Positions 47,240 through 59,560 of a stretch of 64,000 nucleotides of DNA are shown in pieces (positions within the stretch are counted from its first letter, which is position 1; every line of letters starts with the position of its first letter). Under the pieces are notes generated by a model. That model had not been told where the DNA came from, did no database searches, and worked only from the letters and a program-made list of their open reading frames with translations. The translations under genes and the position numbers were made by a program. Location: assembly GCA_958496175.1 (NCBI GenBank), contig OY292275.1:23103001-23167000 (forward strand), in the 5' to 3' direction. Source of the DNA: Sisyra terminalis. Lineage: Eukaryota > Arthropoda > Insecta > Neuroptera > Sisyridae.

Positions 47240-48340
47240 AGCAGACATTGCCCAGCCGGTCTATAATATAGTTACTGTAAATAAATAAATTTTATTTTAT
47301 TTATGTTTTCAATAATAATTTTAATTTTGTTAGAGATAAATATAGGTAACATTTACGATTTCCTTACGCTTATATATTCCTTTGCGCTTACATTTGAAAC
47401 TTACTAAACGTAATTAATTTAATGATTCACCAATTACAAATTTTCACAATTAATTATAATTAGAATTGCTTACCAATTGCTTATCAGTCACAATCACTTT
47501 TTGTTATTAAAAAATTCATAAATTATTCTAAACATTGATACCGATTCATAAAATGAAAAATATTCTTTAGATTATTAATTTTATCAATAAAAATAATGAA
47601 ATATGATCAGTATTAGTTTTCTTTGGGTTTTCCCTGTAATTCTAAATAAAAATATGTTCCTAAAACATATTTATTATTGATTCCGGTCCTGTACTTTATT
47701 TTCAATTTGTTGCAGTTCCGAGGATTTTTGGGGATCTTTTATTTTAAATATTTATACTGTTATTTTTGCGCAACGTTTCGCAATTTCTTTTTGCTTTTTT
47801 AAGCGATTATATTGATATAATATTAAATCAACATAAATGGCATTTTGTTATAAAATTTATTCTTTATACATTTTACTGTTGTTTATAATTGTTTGAAAAA
47901 ATAGTAATAAACTACGAAACGTTGCGCAAAAATAACAATCTAAATTATTTAAAAATAAAAGATTCTCATAAATCCTCGGACCTACAACAAGTTAAAAATG
48001 TTCGTAAGACATTAAAAACATCACCCTTATCTATCCGCAGCCTCCCTAGCTATTATAATGTATCTTTAAAATATACATTTTTCGATGAAATTTTGAGACA
48101 AATCGCTATATTTTTATATTATATATTTCTATTTCTATTTCGCTATATCTATATATATAAAAACCTTTTTTCACAACATGCAGCATCCTTTGGAGTATCT
48201 GTTGATGAGAGACTCTATTGAGCTCTTTGGTTTAATAAAACACTCCCGAATATGAATTCAATTTTGTGTAGAATTTTCAAAATAATCGGTGAACGACTTC
48301 CGAATATTTACGAATTTGAGCATACAATTATTAAATTTTC
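47240..48340 (+). repeat. Dispersed repeat of about 1 kb, copy 2, with a MITE inside
   Basis: Matches 33904-34960 in order: AGCAGACATTGCCCAGCCGG, CAGTCACAATCACTTTTTGT, AATATGATCAGTATTAGTTT, CCGCAGCCTCCCTAGCTATT, TGCAGCATCCTTTGGAGTAT and GAGAGACTCTATTGAGCTCT. It is interrupted at 47706-47993 by a foldback element absent from copy 1. The 110-codon open frame here starts within the MITE and is not a gene. Confidence 0.65.
47706..47993. mobile_element. Foldback MITE inserted in the dispersed repeat
   Basis: Arms of about 80 bp: TTGTTGCAGTTCCGAGGATT, then GTTATTTTTGCGCAACGTTT at the left. Reversed at the right: TTGTTGTAGGTCCGAGGATT and GTTATTTTTGCGCAACGTTT. The centre is A+T-rich. The undisturbed counterpart in copy 1 lies near 34508-34515. 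Confidence 0.82.
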
Positions 48341-50732
48341 ACATACTTAAATGTTGGAGATATTTAAATAAAAACTTCAAGTCTAACACAACTCAATTGT
48401 GATTCACTTAATGATGGAGTAATAAAATTGCTGCTTTTTTCTTTCCCCTATGTATTAATTCTTTTATATATTAAAGTTTTTTGCTTTTATTTGGGGAACA
48501 GTAATTTGCGTCTGGTTCACATATTGTAGATAAAAATTCTTTGGTTTGTTGTGGTTCTAAAAAGATTTAACACAAAGGCTTATGCAATATATTTTATATA
48601 TTTTTTAGATTGTACAAACAGTATAACTCTGTTAGTGAAAAAATCTATTTTGATAATACAAACAATTTACGTTCTATTTTTCTAATGAAAAATATAATTT
48701 TCGCCTTTTGAAAACTTCAGATATCTTTTATCTAATCTATTTTTGTTAAAAACAAATTTTTATAACAGATTTAGGTACTTGGGGTCCCCAAAAAGAAAAA
48801 AAATACCTGAGAACCTAGTTAGAAATATTTCACATTCATTTCTTTCAAGTACGAGTATAGTAGGTATGATATAGTTTGGTCAACCTTTGTCTTGACTTAT
48901 TTTAATTTTTCTTCTATCAATTAAAAATAAAAAAAAGCTAAACAACTTTGATTACTATTTCAAAAAACAAATGGTTTCTCAATAATTTGAGTTTTCCTTC
49001 CTGACTTACTGGCGACATATACTTACGGTTTCAAAAATATATTGTGAAGCTTTTTACTGAAAATATTATCTTACCTATATGCATTTCTTAATAGAGAATT
49101 TAAAAAATTGCAACTGAAACGATTATATTGTATATTTAGATATTTTAAAAATATATTATTATTATAATTCAAATTAACTTAAATTGCATATTCAGTTATC
49201 TTTTAATTAATAATTTATGTCTATGATTTTTTGGTTTTTGAATTTACAGAGGATTAAAAATAATTCGGATTTTTTTTAATGAGAATCATAAAATACCTGA
49301 AGTAAATTATGAGTAAACAAAACAGGGCCATTAATGAATGGTAGGGAGGATGAAGTAATAGGTACCCTCATTGCGTCTGAAAAAGTGTCATAATCTGTAT
49401 TCAGGCTTATTTTTTAATACAAATTTTACATAGATATTCATTAATTAAGATGATTTTCGTAGCTTATTATAATTAGTTATAATAATTATATATAATAATA
49501 GTTATATAATAATTAGTTACTATTTAATGTGAAGTTAGATGGATTTTTCAATAAATCATATTAGCTGAAAAAGCGAAAGAGATGGCTTAAATGACTTTAG
49601 TATTTTCATGTTCAATTTTTACACGCCCCTAAACTTTTGAGTGATTTGACTTTCAAAAGTGGTGATTGCCTCAGAAAATTCAGTTGAATTTAAAGTTCAA
49701 TCCAAATTACAATAAAAAGATAATTTCTACGCAATAATATCTTCTATGCAAAATTACCCTTCAAAATCATTTAACATAATAGTAATGTGCCCGCACCCAA
49801 TTACGGTTTTCGCAGAAAATACTGTATTTTTTTTGCCAAATGAAAACGTTCTTATATCCAAACCATTTATAATTCATTAACTGTCGCTAAATGGCATATA
49901 CCATGCATATCTTATCAGGCTTTATTTTCAAAATATGTTGACCATAAAGCCATTATAATTTATAGAGATATGATATTCTCATACAAAAATGATTAATACT
50001 TTTTGGCAAATTTATTTGATTTGAGCTTAAAATCAATACCTAATATGCCTGAGTTGTATGATATTGAATTTATTTATAACCTTTCTTAGATATACCGATT
50101 TAATTTTAATAACATTATAGATGTATATTCATCAAATAGTTATCACTTTTTCAAAAATTATATTTTTTGAATTATTTAAATAATCACCGTTTTGATTTAA
50201 TTTGCATAAGATGTGATGTGTGGTTCTATGTACAAGTACATTTTACATAATTATGAATCTATTTAAGTAATGTATGACTATTCTATTATATGTATATTTG
50301 TCCTCCTATAATGGTATTGTAAAATGTTAACTTGAGCACCTTTATGAAACTAGAGTATATAACATACGATATAATGGATGCCTTAAGTTAAAATTATTTT
50401 TAATAATATTATAGTGAAGTATAAATTTGATTAAAATAATAACATTAGCTGATGAAACATTAGCTAACATTAGCTATGAATCTCTATAACTATACTGAGA
50501 CCAAAGCTTATTTACAATTTGATTCTTTTTTAAATACTTAGCAAAAGTAAAAGGCATATAATAACTGTATATAATAATGGTATGATTGCATATAATAATG
50601 GTATTCTATTATATAATAGTATTGTTTGTCTTTTTCTTAAATATAAGCTACAACGGAATAATAATTGAGTTACTTTATTACTATGTATTTTTCTCAAAAC
50701 AAATATATTGACCATTGAAACAAAATAGTAAG
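48341..50732. other. No feature recognised; simple-sequence patches
   Basis: A+T-rich. Low-complexity patches occur at 49470-49525 (TAATAATTATATA-type) and 50565-50630 (repeated TATAATAATGGTAT). No coding signal. Confidence 0.5.
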
Positions 50733-50878
50733 CTTATTAGTGTACGAGAGTTCAAGGTGGCCGCTTCAATATTGATAGATATCCAATATGTTCGAATCAC
50801 GTGAGGAGATTTACGAAATTAGTATCTATTTCTTAGAGTCGTTAAGGATCTTTGTATAAAGCTATGGTAAAAATAGCG
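50733..50878 (+). mobile_element. tRNA-derived SINE, diverged full-length copy
   Basis: Head TACGAGAGTTCAAGGTGGCC and B-box-like TGTTCGAATCACG, then a shortened body and the tail TTAGAGTCGTTAAGGATCTT followed by ATAAAGCTATGGTAAAAATA. More decayed than the 40388 copy. Confidence 0.72.
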
Positions 50879-52647
50879 TTAAAAATAAACTATAAAAATA
50901 TTGAATCCCGCGAATGATAAGAAACCATTAATTACTTGACATAGGTACAAATATCTAACTTAGATTAAGGATATCTATATATCATATACAAAGTAAATAC
51001 TCCCAAAAGCTATTAATAATGATTCATCTTCGTGAAATTGAAATACAAAACGATTAAATTTCCCGTTAATGGGTAAATTATTTTTCTTATTTAATCTCAT
51101 AATTGATTATACCAAAGAAATGTCTGATATATTTGTTTAATTAAACGGAACGAAACGATACAGATTGGTTGTAATATTTCTTTTGTTCAATTCTCGCCTT
51201 TTTCTTTTCGAAAATAAAAAATACAGTCTCGATTTATCGAAGTTTCAAAGCACCACATGAGCTATATGTTCGTACGCTACGTAAATTCAATCAATTGAAC
51301 ACCTACCTTAAGGGCATAAACTCGCCAAGTTTCTAAATTGAATTTTCGTGTTCGCATATTCGAAAGGGATTATTATATCCGATTGTTCCAGAATTGAAAG
51401 GTGGAGAAATCTTTACTTTTATTTCATATTTTTCAGTTTAACAAGCGAACGACTTGGGATAATTTCTTGAAAATTTCTTGCAATAACTATTGAATTAAAG
51501 GAAAATTTATTTTATATTTTTTTTGTTAAAAGTTTAGAAAATATTTACATTATTTTGGAACCTACTCTTACTGAAGCTTTTAGTGTTTGTAATGTCTGGC
51601 TCGACTCTATTGTTATGAAGTATTTACTTTTATCTATTGTTCAGAAAAAGAATTCAGATTATTACCAATAATTGCCGCATAGTTTAAAAAATTACTTTTC
51701 GATATCAGATTGATTAAAGTTTTCTTGTGCTCATACTGAAATCGATATTGACTATAAATTACATTGTTAGTAATTGGATAGTTTCTTTGATTTTATCATT
51801 ACTTATTTCACTCACATTACTGTTGATTAAGTATGTAAGAATTCCCTTGATTAAATATTATAAAAAAGTTCTAATATGAAATTTACGTGAACATGAAAGA
51901 ATGAAATGTAGGTATGGCAGATGGGTAAGTTAAGAAAAGTCACTGACCTGAGAAACTGTTCATATGGTGACAAGTACACATATGGTATCTTGTTCTAACA
52001 TTTTGCATATTATAAATCGTTTTATAATCGAGGAATATAAGTGATTAAATAAGCATAAACTATTTACAGGAATTAAACGTATTTATTTCAACATTAATAA
52101 GATTGAAATAATTTAATTTCTAATACTGCTGGTTGTCGACAGAGGTGTACGTCTCTTAAGACGATCGATAGTTGAATGCATTTTCTTTGCGTAATCCTTC
52201 TTTACAGATATTGGGGTTTTAACACTTTTACTGAAACTGCACGACAAATACTTCTTATCTAATCTTGCTAGTACTTTCTTTCATTCTAACTTGTGTTTTG
52301 AAAAATGAGTTTAACTGGTTCCGTTATAACTTTATCTTATTTATCCCCGATATTTCTTTGTGCGTTACATTGGTCCTTTATTTGTTCCGTGAATTTTGGA
52401 ATTTATGTCCTTGTGAAGTGAAAACAGATTACTTAAAGATTTTTTATTGATGATGTAGCTTAAAGCAATAAAAAATAAATTGAAATTATTAAATTGCTTT
52501 AAAAAATTCCCAAGATCACTAAAATTATAGTATCATTTTTTGTTTAGAAATTGAAAAAGTAGTTTGTAACAACTTATTTTACAAACTTCAAATATAAAAT
52601 TACGAAAAAAATCATTTAAAATTTTCGGTTTAAATAAAACTATATTA
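50879..52647. other. No feature recognised; balanced-composition patch
   Basis: 51120-51450 is less A+T-rich. On the minus strand it holds an ATG followed by 17 open codons (MRTRKFNLETWRVYALK) and a GTAGGT donor-like site (51317 downward). I match it to no family and leave it uncalled. Confidence 0.4.
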
Positions 52648-52712
52648 GCCTATTGGTGGCCGAGTGGTCAAGGTGGCCGCTCCAAAATATGTACGTATTG
52701 GATGGAGGTGTA
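52648..52712 (+). mobile_element. tRNA-derived SINE head
   Basis: CTATTGGTGGCCGAGTGGTC then AAGGTGGCCGCTCC, the cleanest A-box region in the window. The matching tail lies at 53046-53127 in the same orientation, so one copy may have been split by about 330 bp. Confidence 0.75.
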
Positions 52713-53045
52713 CTATTGCACACAAGACAAAAAATTTTTACATTTATAATCACGTAAGGGCCTCATTTAATAATCCGTTCACCAAACATGCCCTTATAAT
52801 AAAAAGTTATCTCTCGAAAACGATTAATTTCTGGGCTCTTATTGTGCATGTAATTTTAACTCCTTAATTTTACGTTTTAATTTTCCAAGATTAAGCATAT
52901 TAATGCCAATTCTTTTTTTGCAGTTACATTGAGGATGATTCAATCTAAAATATTAAGCTCAATTTTATCGAAACAAACCATCCCTTATCTCATTTTTGGC
53001 CACTTGAAAATTATTCTATTTGAAACATTGAAACGATAACCTGTA

Positions 53046-53127
53046 GGTTTCTCAGTTTACGGATTTTAATAAACTCTAGAGTCGTTAAAAATCTTAGTAG
53101 TAAAAAAGCGACAGTAGATAACTAATT
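53046..53127 (+). mobile_element. tRNA-derived SINE tail
   Basis: TTTCTCAGTTTACGGATTTT, CTCTAGAGTCGTTAAAAATC and AAAGCGACAGTAGATAAC. Probably the 3' half of the copy whose head is at 52648. Confidence 0.75.
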
Positions 53128-55359
53128 AAAAGTATATAAAGCAGCTTTGGGTTATAAGCATGACGAATCGGCCCTGGAAATTTTTTTTAATGATTTTTTG
53201 TAGGTATGTAGTTACTAATAAAATCCCAAGATCCTGGAAACTTCAGATTTTTATCTCATCTTGTTTTTGTGAAAAAAAAAAATAATAAGTGGAAAACAGA
53301 AAAAAAAATCACTTAGATAACTACTTAACCGATTGATCTAAAATTTTAATAAGATTTAGGGGTTGATAATGCCTTTCTTACAAAAAATTAACAAATAGTT
53401 GTTAATTTTTTCACAAAATTCTCAATTGCCAATTGAATTGAAACCAACATTGTTGGCATTAATATTTTTTTTTTTTTATATTTATAAATTTTAGAACTTA
53501 ATAACATTTCACGATTTGGATAAAAGAATTATTAATTTGATTAATTGAGTACTGTTTAAATAATCACTGGAATCATTTTATAAAATTTAATTGTAAGAAA
53601 TTAATTAAATAAAAACAAATAAAGGATGAATAAGACAAGTAATACACTAATATCTGATGACAGCACGCAATCTTCAATGTAAGAGGCTATTAGCCAATAG
53701 AATTGCGAGATTTAAAGATCTTTATTTGTTTTGATTGTTGAAATTTGAAAATTTAACAAAGCTACTCCCAGAGGGGATGCCATACAATTATACAATGTAC
53801 GTGCCCCTCGGTGTTTTAGATAAAAGTTAAAATTATTTGGAAAATGATCAATTTTTCACAATTCAAAAAATAATACAAACTCTTGTTAATTATATGCAAT
53901 TTAATTATAGCGATTTTTTAATTTCTTTCGATCCATTTGTTCTTTTTTCGTAACTTTTCACATATTGTTTAGTGAAAAAATACCATGGGAATAGTGGAGT
54001 AGTTGTAAACATATACATTTGTAGCAAAGGTTTTTTAAATAAAGGAAACCATGACATAAAATATGGAACTACTCGTAGTACCTGCATTTTTCTTGTTTAC
54101 AAAAGACGATGGTTTTTTCATAATTAAAAGCATCTTCAGATTGATTAAACAAATGAAAGAAAAACTTTTAAATAAATAAACTATCAGGCCAAGATCTCCA
54201 GTATACTTTCTAATTGCTCAGGCTTTTGAATAAATTATATTTTTACAGATAATTAATCTTTAATTAGACTTGTTTAATTTTTATAATTGTCATAAAGAAA
54301 AACAAGTTTTTGCTTGGTAATCTTGCAAAATTTGCCCACAAATATTTTTAATCAATACTTTGAGCTGTAAAAATATGTAAACGTGAGAAGCAATGAGGGT
54401 ACCACAGCTCATTAACAAAAAACGTGGTGCGTTAACTGTCATTTTAGAATGATAATTCAATTTTAAAATGAAGATTAGTTGATCCATTCGTACTTGTTGT
54501 GATACATTAATGGATTGTGATACATTAATTTTCTGTCGCTCTTACGTATTTTGTAAAAAAATATATTGAATATCTATGTTGTTTTGTTGTAATATTTTGC
54601 GAGGCCACCCGGAGAGAACGTATTTTATTTGATAATAAATTTATACAAATGACAATTAATTTTAATCATGAATCATCGATAGTGTGTTTTCTGATCCACT
54701 TTAGTGCTTAAAATAAAAATAAATTATATTTTTGGACTACGTCCTATTGTCTATTATTTATTTTTAGCTCAACGCATGGTTTTAATAACAAGGACTATTG
54801 ACTATTACTATTAGGGTTTTTGATAATAATCCAGGAATTTGATGAAATAACATTTTGCTAATAACAGGATTTAAACCCAGAACTCAATAATTTGGTAACA
54901 GTCATCTTACCCGGTATTCACTGATATCATTTTATTTTTACTAATATTATTGAGTACTTGTAATTATATCCAGTTTTAAAAGTGTATTTAAAAATTTAAT
55001 TTAAAAGTGCCAAAGAAAATGTTTTGAATAAAAAAGATATTAATTTTTTTTCTATGATAATTCATTTTTCGGGATTATAAGTTGAAACTTTTTTATAGAA
55101 AATAAAGTAAATTTAAGTAAAATAAAGAAGTTATCAATTAATCTTTTAGTTATATTAATTTGATGGCATTTATTTAATTACATATGGGACAGAATCATTT
55201 TAATATTCTTATTTGTCATGCAGGGTTGCTTCTTTATTGAGTTTGTTGAATTTTCCAAAATAATCGTTTGTTCTTGTTTGAATATTATACAAAATAATTT
55301 GCAGTCTAATTTATAAAATACAATTAATAGAAGTTAACTAAAAACATAAATTTAAACAA
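53128..55359. other. No feature recognised
   Basis: 2.2 kb of A+T-rich DNA. The minus-strand open stretches at 53905-54087 and 54290-54487 show no family resemblance. Confidence 0.5.
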
Positions 55360-55720
55360 AAGTTTAAATAAAATTTATTTTTGACGTATTGCTCCAAATA
55401 CGTATTTCGATTACCAACCAATTTCTATTAGTGGTCCTTAAGTAGTGTTTTCTCCGTGAGTCATTAATAGACTAGATTACACATCACATAAGTGTTACTG
55501 CTGTTTTATGAGTTACTAGTTGAGTGTTTCTTTCTATAGCAATTAAAGAAAGATCTAATACTACTTGAAGACCTTTGATAGAGATTGTTTGGTAATCAAA
55601 ATACGTATCTGGGATAATATGTTATAGATACATTTTGTTTGAACTTTGGTTCAAATTTATGATTTTGGTTCACGTATGTAAAATATATTTCATAAATTAA
55701 ACTACAATATATTTTGTATC
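55360..55720. mobile_element. Foldback MITE, ATACGTATTTCG family, full copy
   Basis: Left: AAAAGTTTAAATAAAATTTA, then AATACGTATTTCGATTACCA. Right reversed: CAAAGTTCAAACAAAATGTA, then GATACGTATTTTGATTACCA. Inner arms share a GTGGTC or AGGTCTTCAAGTAGTATTAG sequence. An outer flank runs to AACTACAATATATTTTG. Confidence 0.75.
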
Positions 55721-55734
55721 CTATTTGTTGACCA

Positions 55735-55890
55735 CCGAGGAGTATTACTTAGAAATTGAAATATGCATCTCAGATAATACCTTATAAGTACATTTTGGAT
55801 GAACTTTTGTTCAAATTTATGTTGATATAGTTACTTTTGAAAATTATATATTTTATAAATAAGACTACAATATATTGTAGGTATTATTTA
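55735..55890. repeat. Second right-end copy of the same MITE, in tandem
   Basis: AGAAATTGAAATATGCATCT, ACCTTATAAGTACATTTTGG, ATGAACTTTTGTTCAAATTT and AGACTACAATATATTG repeat the right terminus of the element just before it, in the same direction. Either a tandem partial duplication or a second truncated insertion. Confidence 0.65.
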
Positions 55891-58749
55891 ATTACAATAT
55901 AAGTTGTTCAGTCAACTTAAAAATCTAATTGATTATAGACATTATTAAGTTTATTTTTTATACCAGAACATATTAACACTATATAGAATACAGACCAAAT
56001 AAAAAATCTCTTTGGTTAAAAATTATCGAGTGCTACGATGAAGGTTCATTTTTGTTTGAATTTTATAATATATTTTTCAAACGGATTTTTAAACATAAAA
56101 CATAAAAATAGTAATGGCTTTTTATTAAGGATCACTTAATTAAATATACCAAGAAGTAATGGTCAATATGTCTTCCCAGCTTTTACAAAATAAAAAAGAT
56201 TTTAAGTATGTCTCTGAAATTTGAATTGAATTTCTCCTAAAACCAATCCAACGGAGCAGATTTGTGTGCTTTTTTCGCTTGAGTTATTTACATTCATGTG
56301 GTGAAGTAGGTATATTTTTTTAAATCAGAGGAGGCAAACTCAATATATGATAAATTTTTTTTCAGTTTCTTATAACATTCCTATTTGCAAAGTAATTTTT
56401 CATTGAAACCATACTTTGTAATTCAAATACTTTGTATTTAGACGCATCGTTTTAAAGCACAAAATTAGTTTTACAAAGGTAGTTCTTTTATAAAAATGCG
56501 CCTACATTAAAAATTCTGTAAAGATCACGTTATTTGTGGTACATAATACTTACAAAGTCTTTAATGTACGTATGAGTTCGACTCATACTAAAGCATTTTT
56601 TTTTACGTTTTTATCTGAATAAAAATATGAATTCACGTTTTTTCGGTCTACTTCACTTTAACAAAAAATAAATGGTTGATCTAAAACTACAATTCTGACG
56701 AAAATAATTTGATTGCTTTATATTTAATTACTTTTCATTTACTGTTTTTTTTTATTAATGATAGAATTGTGATTTTTTAATGAGTTTAATTTCTGTTGTC
56801 AACCTTTATCAGTAAGTACGAATCTTTCACGTATACTAACAATATAACGAAAGGTAAAGATCCTTATTCAAAAACTTGTTATTAAAGTTTTATCATAACA
56901 AATAAAGATTACATCAATTTAGCATAATTATGTATAATAAAAGTGAAGTTATGAAACTTATGAGAATCATTTAAATATAACAATAAAATTAGTATGGAAG
57001 CAAAGATTTTTTACTCTCTTCAATGGATCCGCTATTTGTTCATGACATTATGACCCATAGAGGTTTAGCACTTTTGACATTTTTTCATTGTTCTATTGGC
57101 ATTGTTACTCGTTAACCTTTGTAAAATAAATATGAGGATCTTAACCGTAAAATGCTGTTGACTTTTTAATGATGCAGAAGCTGTTATGGACATGAAAAAC
57201 ATAAGTCAATTTAAACTACTCTTAAACAATTAATCATTTTAGTTTTAGTCTCATGAAATTTACCAAACATATTCCATTTGAAATTTCAAAATAATTTCTT
57301 ATGTAGTGAGTGTCCGAAATTTGCCAACTATTTCGTTAATTGTATTATATTCTAAAGCATACACAAAGTTCTCTTTGCATCCTTTTGAGCGTGAATGTGT
57401 TGAAAGCTTTTTAGTTGGGAATAGTTGTTTGAATCTAGTTATTTCGGGGTGGGAAAAGCTTTTGATATTTCTATCTTTACTCAGAAAAACAACATAATAA
57501 ATAAAAGTAAAATATTAAAAAAAATATCAAAAATAACATCTTTTTCCGCTGCATTTTTACTACAAATGAGAAAATAAATCGTTACGATTTATGGTGTTCA
57601 CACATCATTCCACAAATCCCCTTCATTATCGTACGTTTTACCATAAAGAAAATAATTGCAAAATTTTATTAGAAAGTTTAACATGATCTAAAACTGTTTG
57701 AAAGTCGTTAACAAGCCAAAAATTTTCGGAAAATTTACATTTTACAGTTAAATTAGCCGTGTTCTGTAATAATTTTTGTTTCTACTAAAATTTACTAACA
57801 CAAAAGCACTTAAATTTCAAAAATTAATAATGAAACAAAACATTGAACATAATACAATTTTATGTTCAAGTTTTTCAAGTATCATATCTTGAAAACTATT
57901 TAAATCTTATTAGAATAGCAAACAAATAATAAATTATTTTTAAAATCCTCATTTCATTTCGTAAAGTAATATTTACTCATATGTTTGCCTATTTATTTAG
58001 CTTATTCCGTTAATTTTTTCATCAATACATTTGCTCGTTGTCAAATATTGATTATATAATGAGATTTAATTAATTGAGCATTTAGTTTTACGTTTGTAGG
58101 CGTAATTAAGTATCATTTTACACGAGATATACAATGCAAATACCATTTGTAAATAGATTCATTCAGCAAATTGACAAATTATACTCCATTGAATTCTAAA
58201 TACATACACAATATTGAATTCATTGTTTTCGCATTGTAAAAAAGTTAACATGAAGTTAATATGAAGTTTTGTATGGACATACAAGTTCTATTGTAGCAAA
58301 TAGTACTGTTATGATTGGTGAGTGTAAAGAAGAGTTAAACAATTGTACCAAATGGAATTAAGTTGTATTTTTAATAATTTTTTCTTGCACACTATGAAAG
58401 AAAAAACAAAGGAAACATCCCATGAATCAATTCTATTAATTAAAAATTTTATTTAACCATTTATGTTTAAATAAAAACAAATCGCACCAACTGATTTTTT
58501 TATAACTTTATTAAGATCTATCCAACGATACCTCACACGATTACCAAAACTGACATTTTATATTTCTGAATTACTTTTTGAGGGATATTTCCATAATTGT
58601 TTATTCGTTTATTAGAAAACTATTTTAAAATAATTATAAGAATAAGTTACGATACACAAAATTTAGAATTTTCTATTTAAAACAACTTAATATTTACATT
58701 TTAATTTTAACATTATGAATATTGTCATTTTTCAAATGTAAATAGTATT
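55891..58749. other. No feature recognised
   Basis: Nearly 2.9 kb of A+T-rich DNA. The stretch 57306-57497 is open on the plus strand but without family resemblance. Confidence 0.5.
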
Positions 58750-59560
58750 CATTTGTTAATTCATCATCATTCTGAGAGGCTCTTCAAAGAGACTTCTTGC
58801 GCATGACTTAAAAGAATTATTACATCTCAGCTTTATTACAAGTTCCAATTGGTCGGGTTTATCTTTAATATAAATTTAAGCAGATAACTAGTGGGATTTT
58901 TTTGGATTTTTATATTTCCTAGCTTATGTCCAAGTGGCCCAAAACACCTGAAACGGTTTTGAGTCATAGCTGGGTAGTCAAATAGCCACATTTCCTGGAT
59001 GAATTTGACTCAGTATTTATCCCTATAGTTTAGAGATGCTTTCTCAAATTGCAGTGTTTCAATTATCGGCCTATCAGCATTCTGATATCCTTTCTTCCTA
59101 GGCTTATAAGTCTTTAATTATGGCCTTTCAGTGGTTTTTTATCTTAACTTTTAGTAATTTGCTTCCTTAGTAGTTGTTCCAGGATTTTATTTACTCAATT
59201 TGAGTCCATTCCAATATTCGATTTAGTGCTATGCACTTTGGTAACTTTGGTACACTGATGGGTGATGAGTCGATTCTAGACTCATAAATGGTATATTTGA
59301 GCCTGTCTTTGCAAGTCCACCTTCCCATCTTTGTTACCTTTAATACCAAAATGGTCTGGTACCCAGGCAAGTGTTACTTTGTTGGATACCGCCAACTGGG
59401 CGAAGAGTGTTTTGTATTCCCTGACCAATTTGGAGTTCGTCTGGTGGGATTCGGTCCTTTTAATTCCAGCTTGGCTTTCTGAGAAGATTCTTATCATTTT
59501 AGTATGATATTTTCTAGTCACGTTTTTGTGAGCATATGATGATGACATAGACTTCTTGAA
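58750..59560 (-). pseudogene. LINE relic with RNase H domain
   Basis: The minus-strand frame at 59548-59282 reads IFSESQAGIKRTES and later KVTLAWVPDHFGIKGNKDG. These are the RNase H motifs of I/R1/LOA-group LINEs, usually SDSQAA and WVPGHxGIxGNE. The first catalytic aspartate is a glutamate here and the GNE motif is GNK, so the enzyme is dead. Downstream, broken by stops, come KDIRMLIGR, LKHCNLRKHL and RKCGYLTT, recalling the LxGH-LxxHL and cysteine-rich end of such polyproteins, and CSRTVSGVLGHLD-like pieces. Boundaries are approximate. Confidence 0.8.

Noticed and set aside
47889..48221. Plus-strand 110-codon open frame
   Set aside because: It starts inside a MITE and runs into the dispersed repeat; low-complexity composition and no family.
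51317..51367. Minus-strand exon-like MRTRKFNLETWRVYALK followed by a GTAGGT site
   Set aside because: Seventeen open codons and a donor-like site are easily met by chance, there is no protein match I know, and no partner exon was found.
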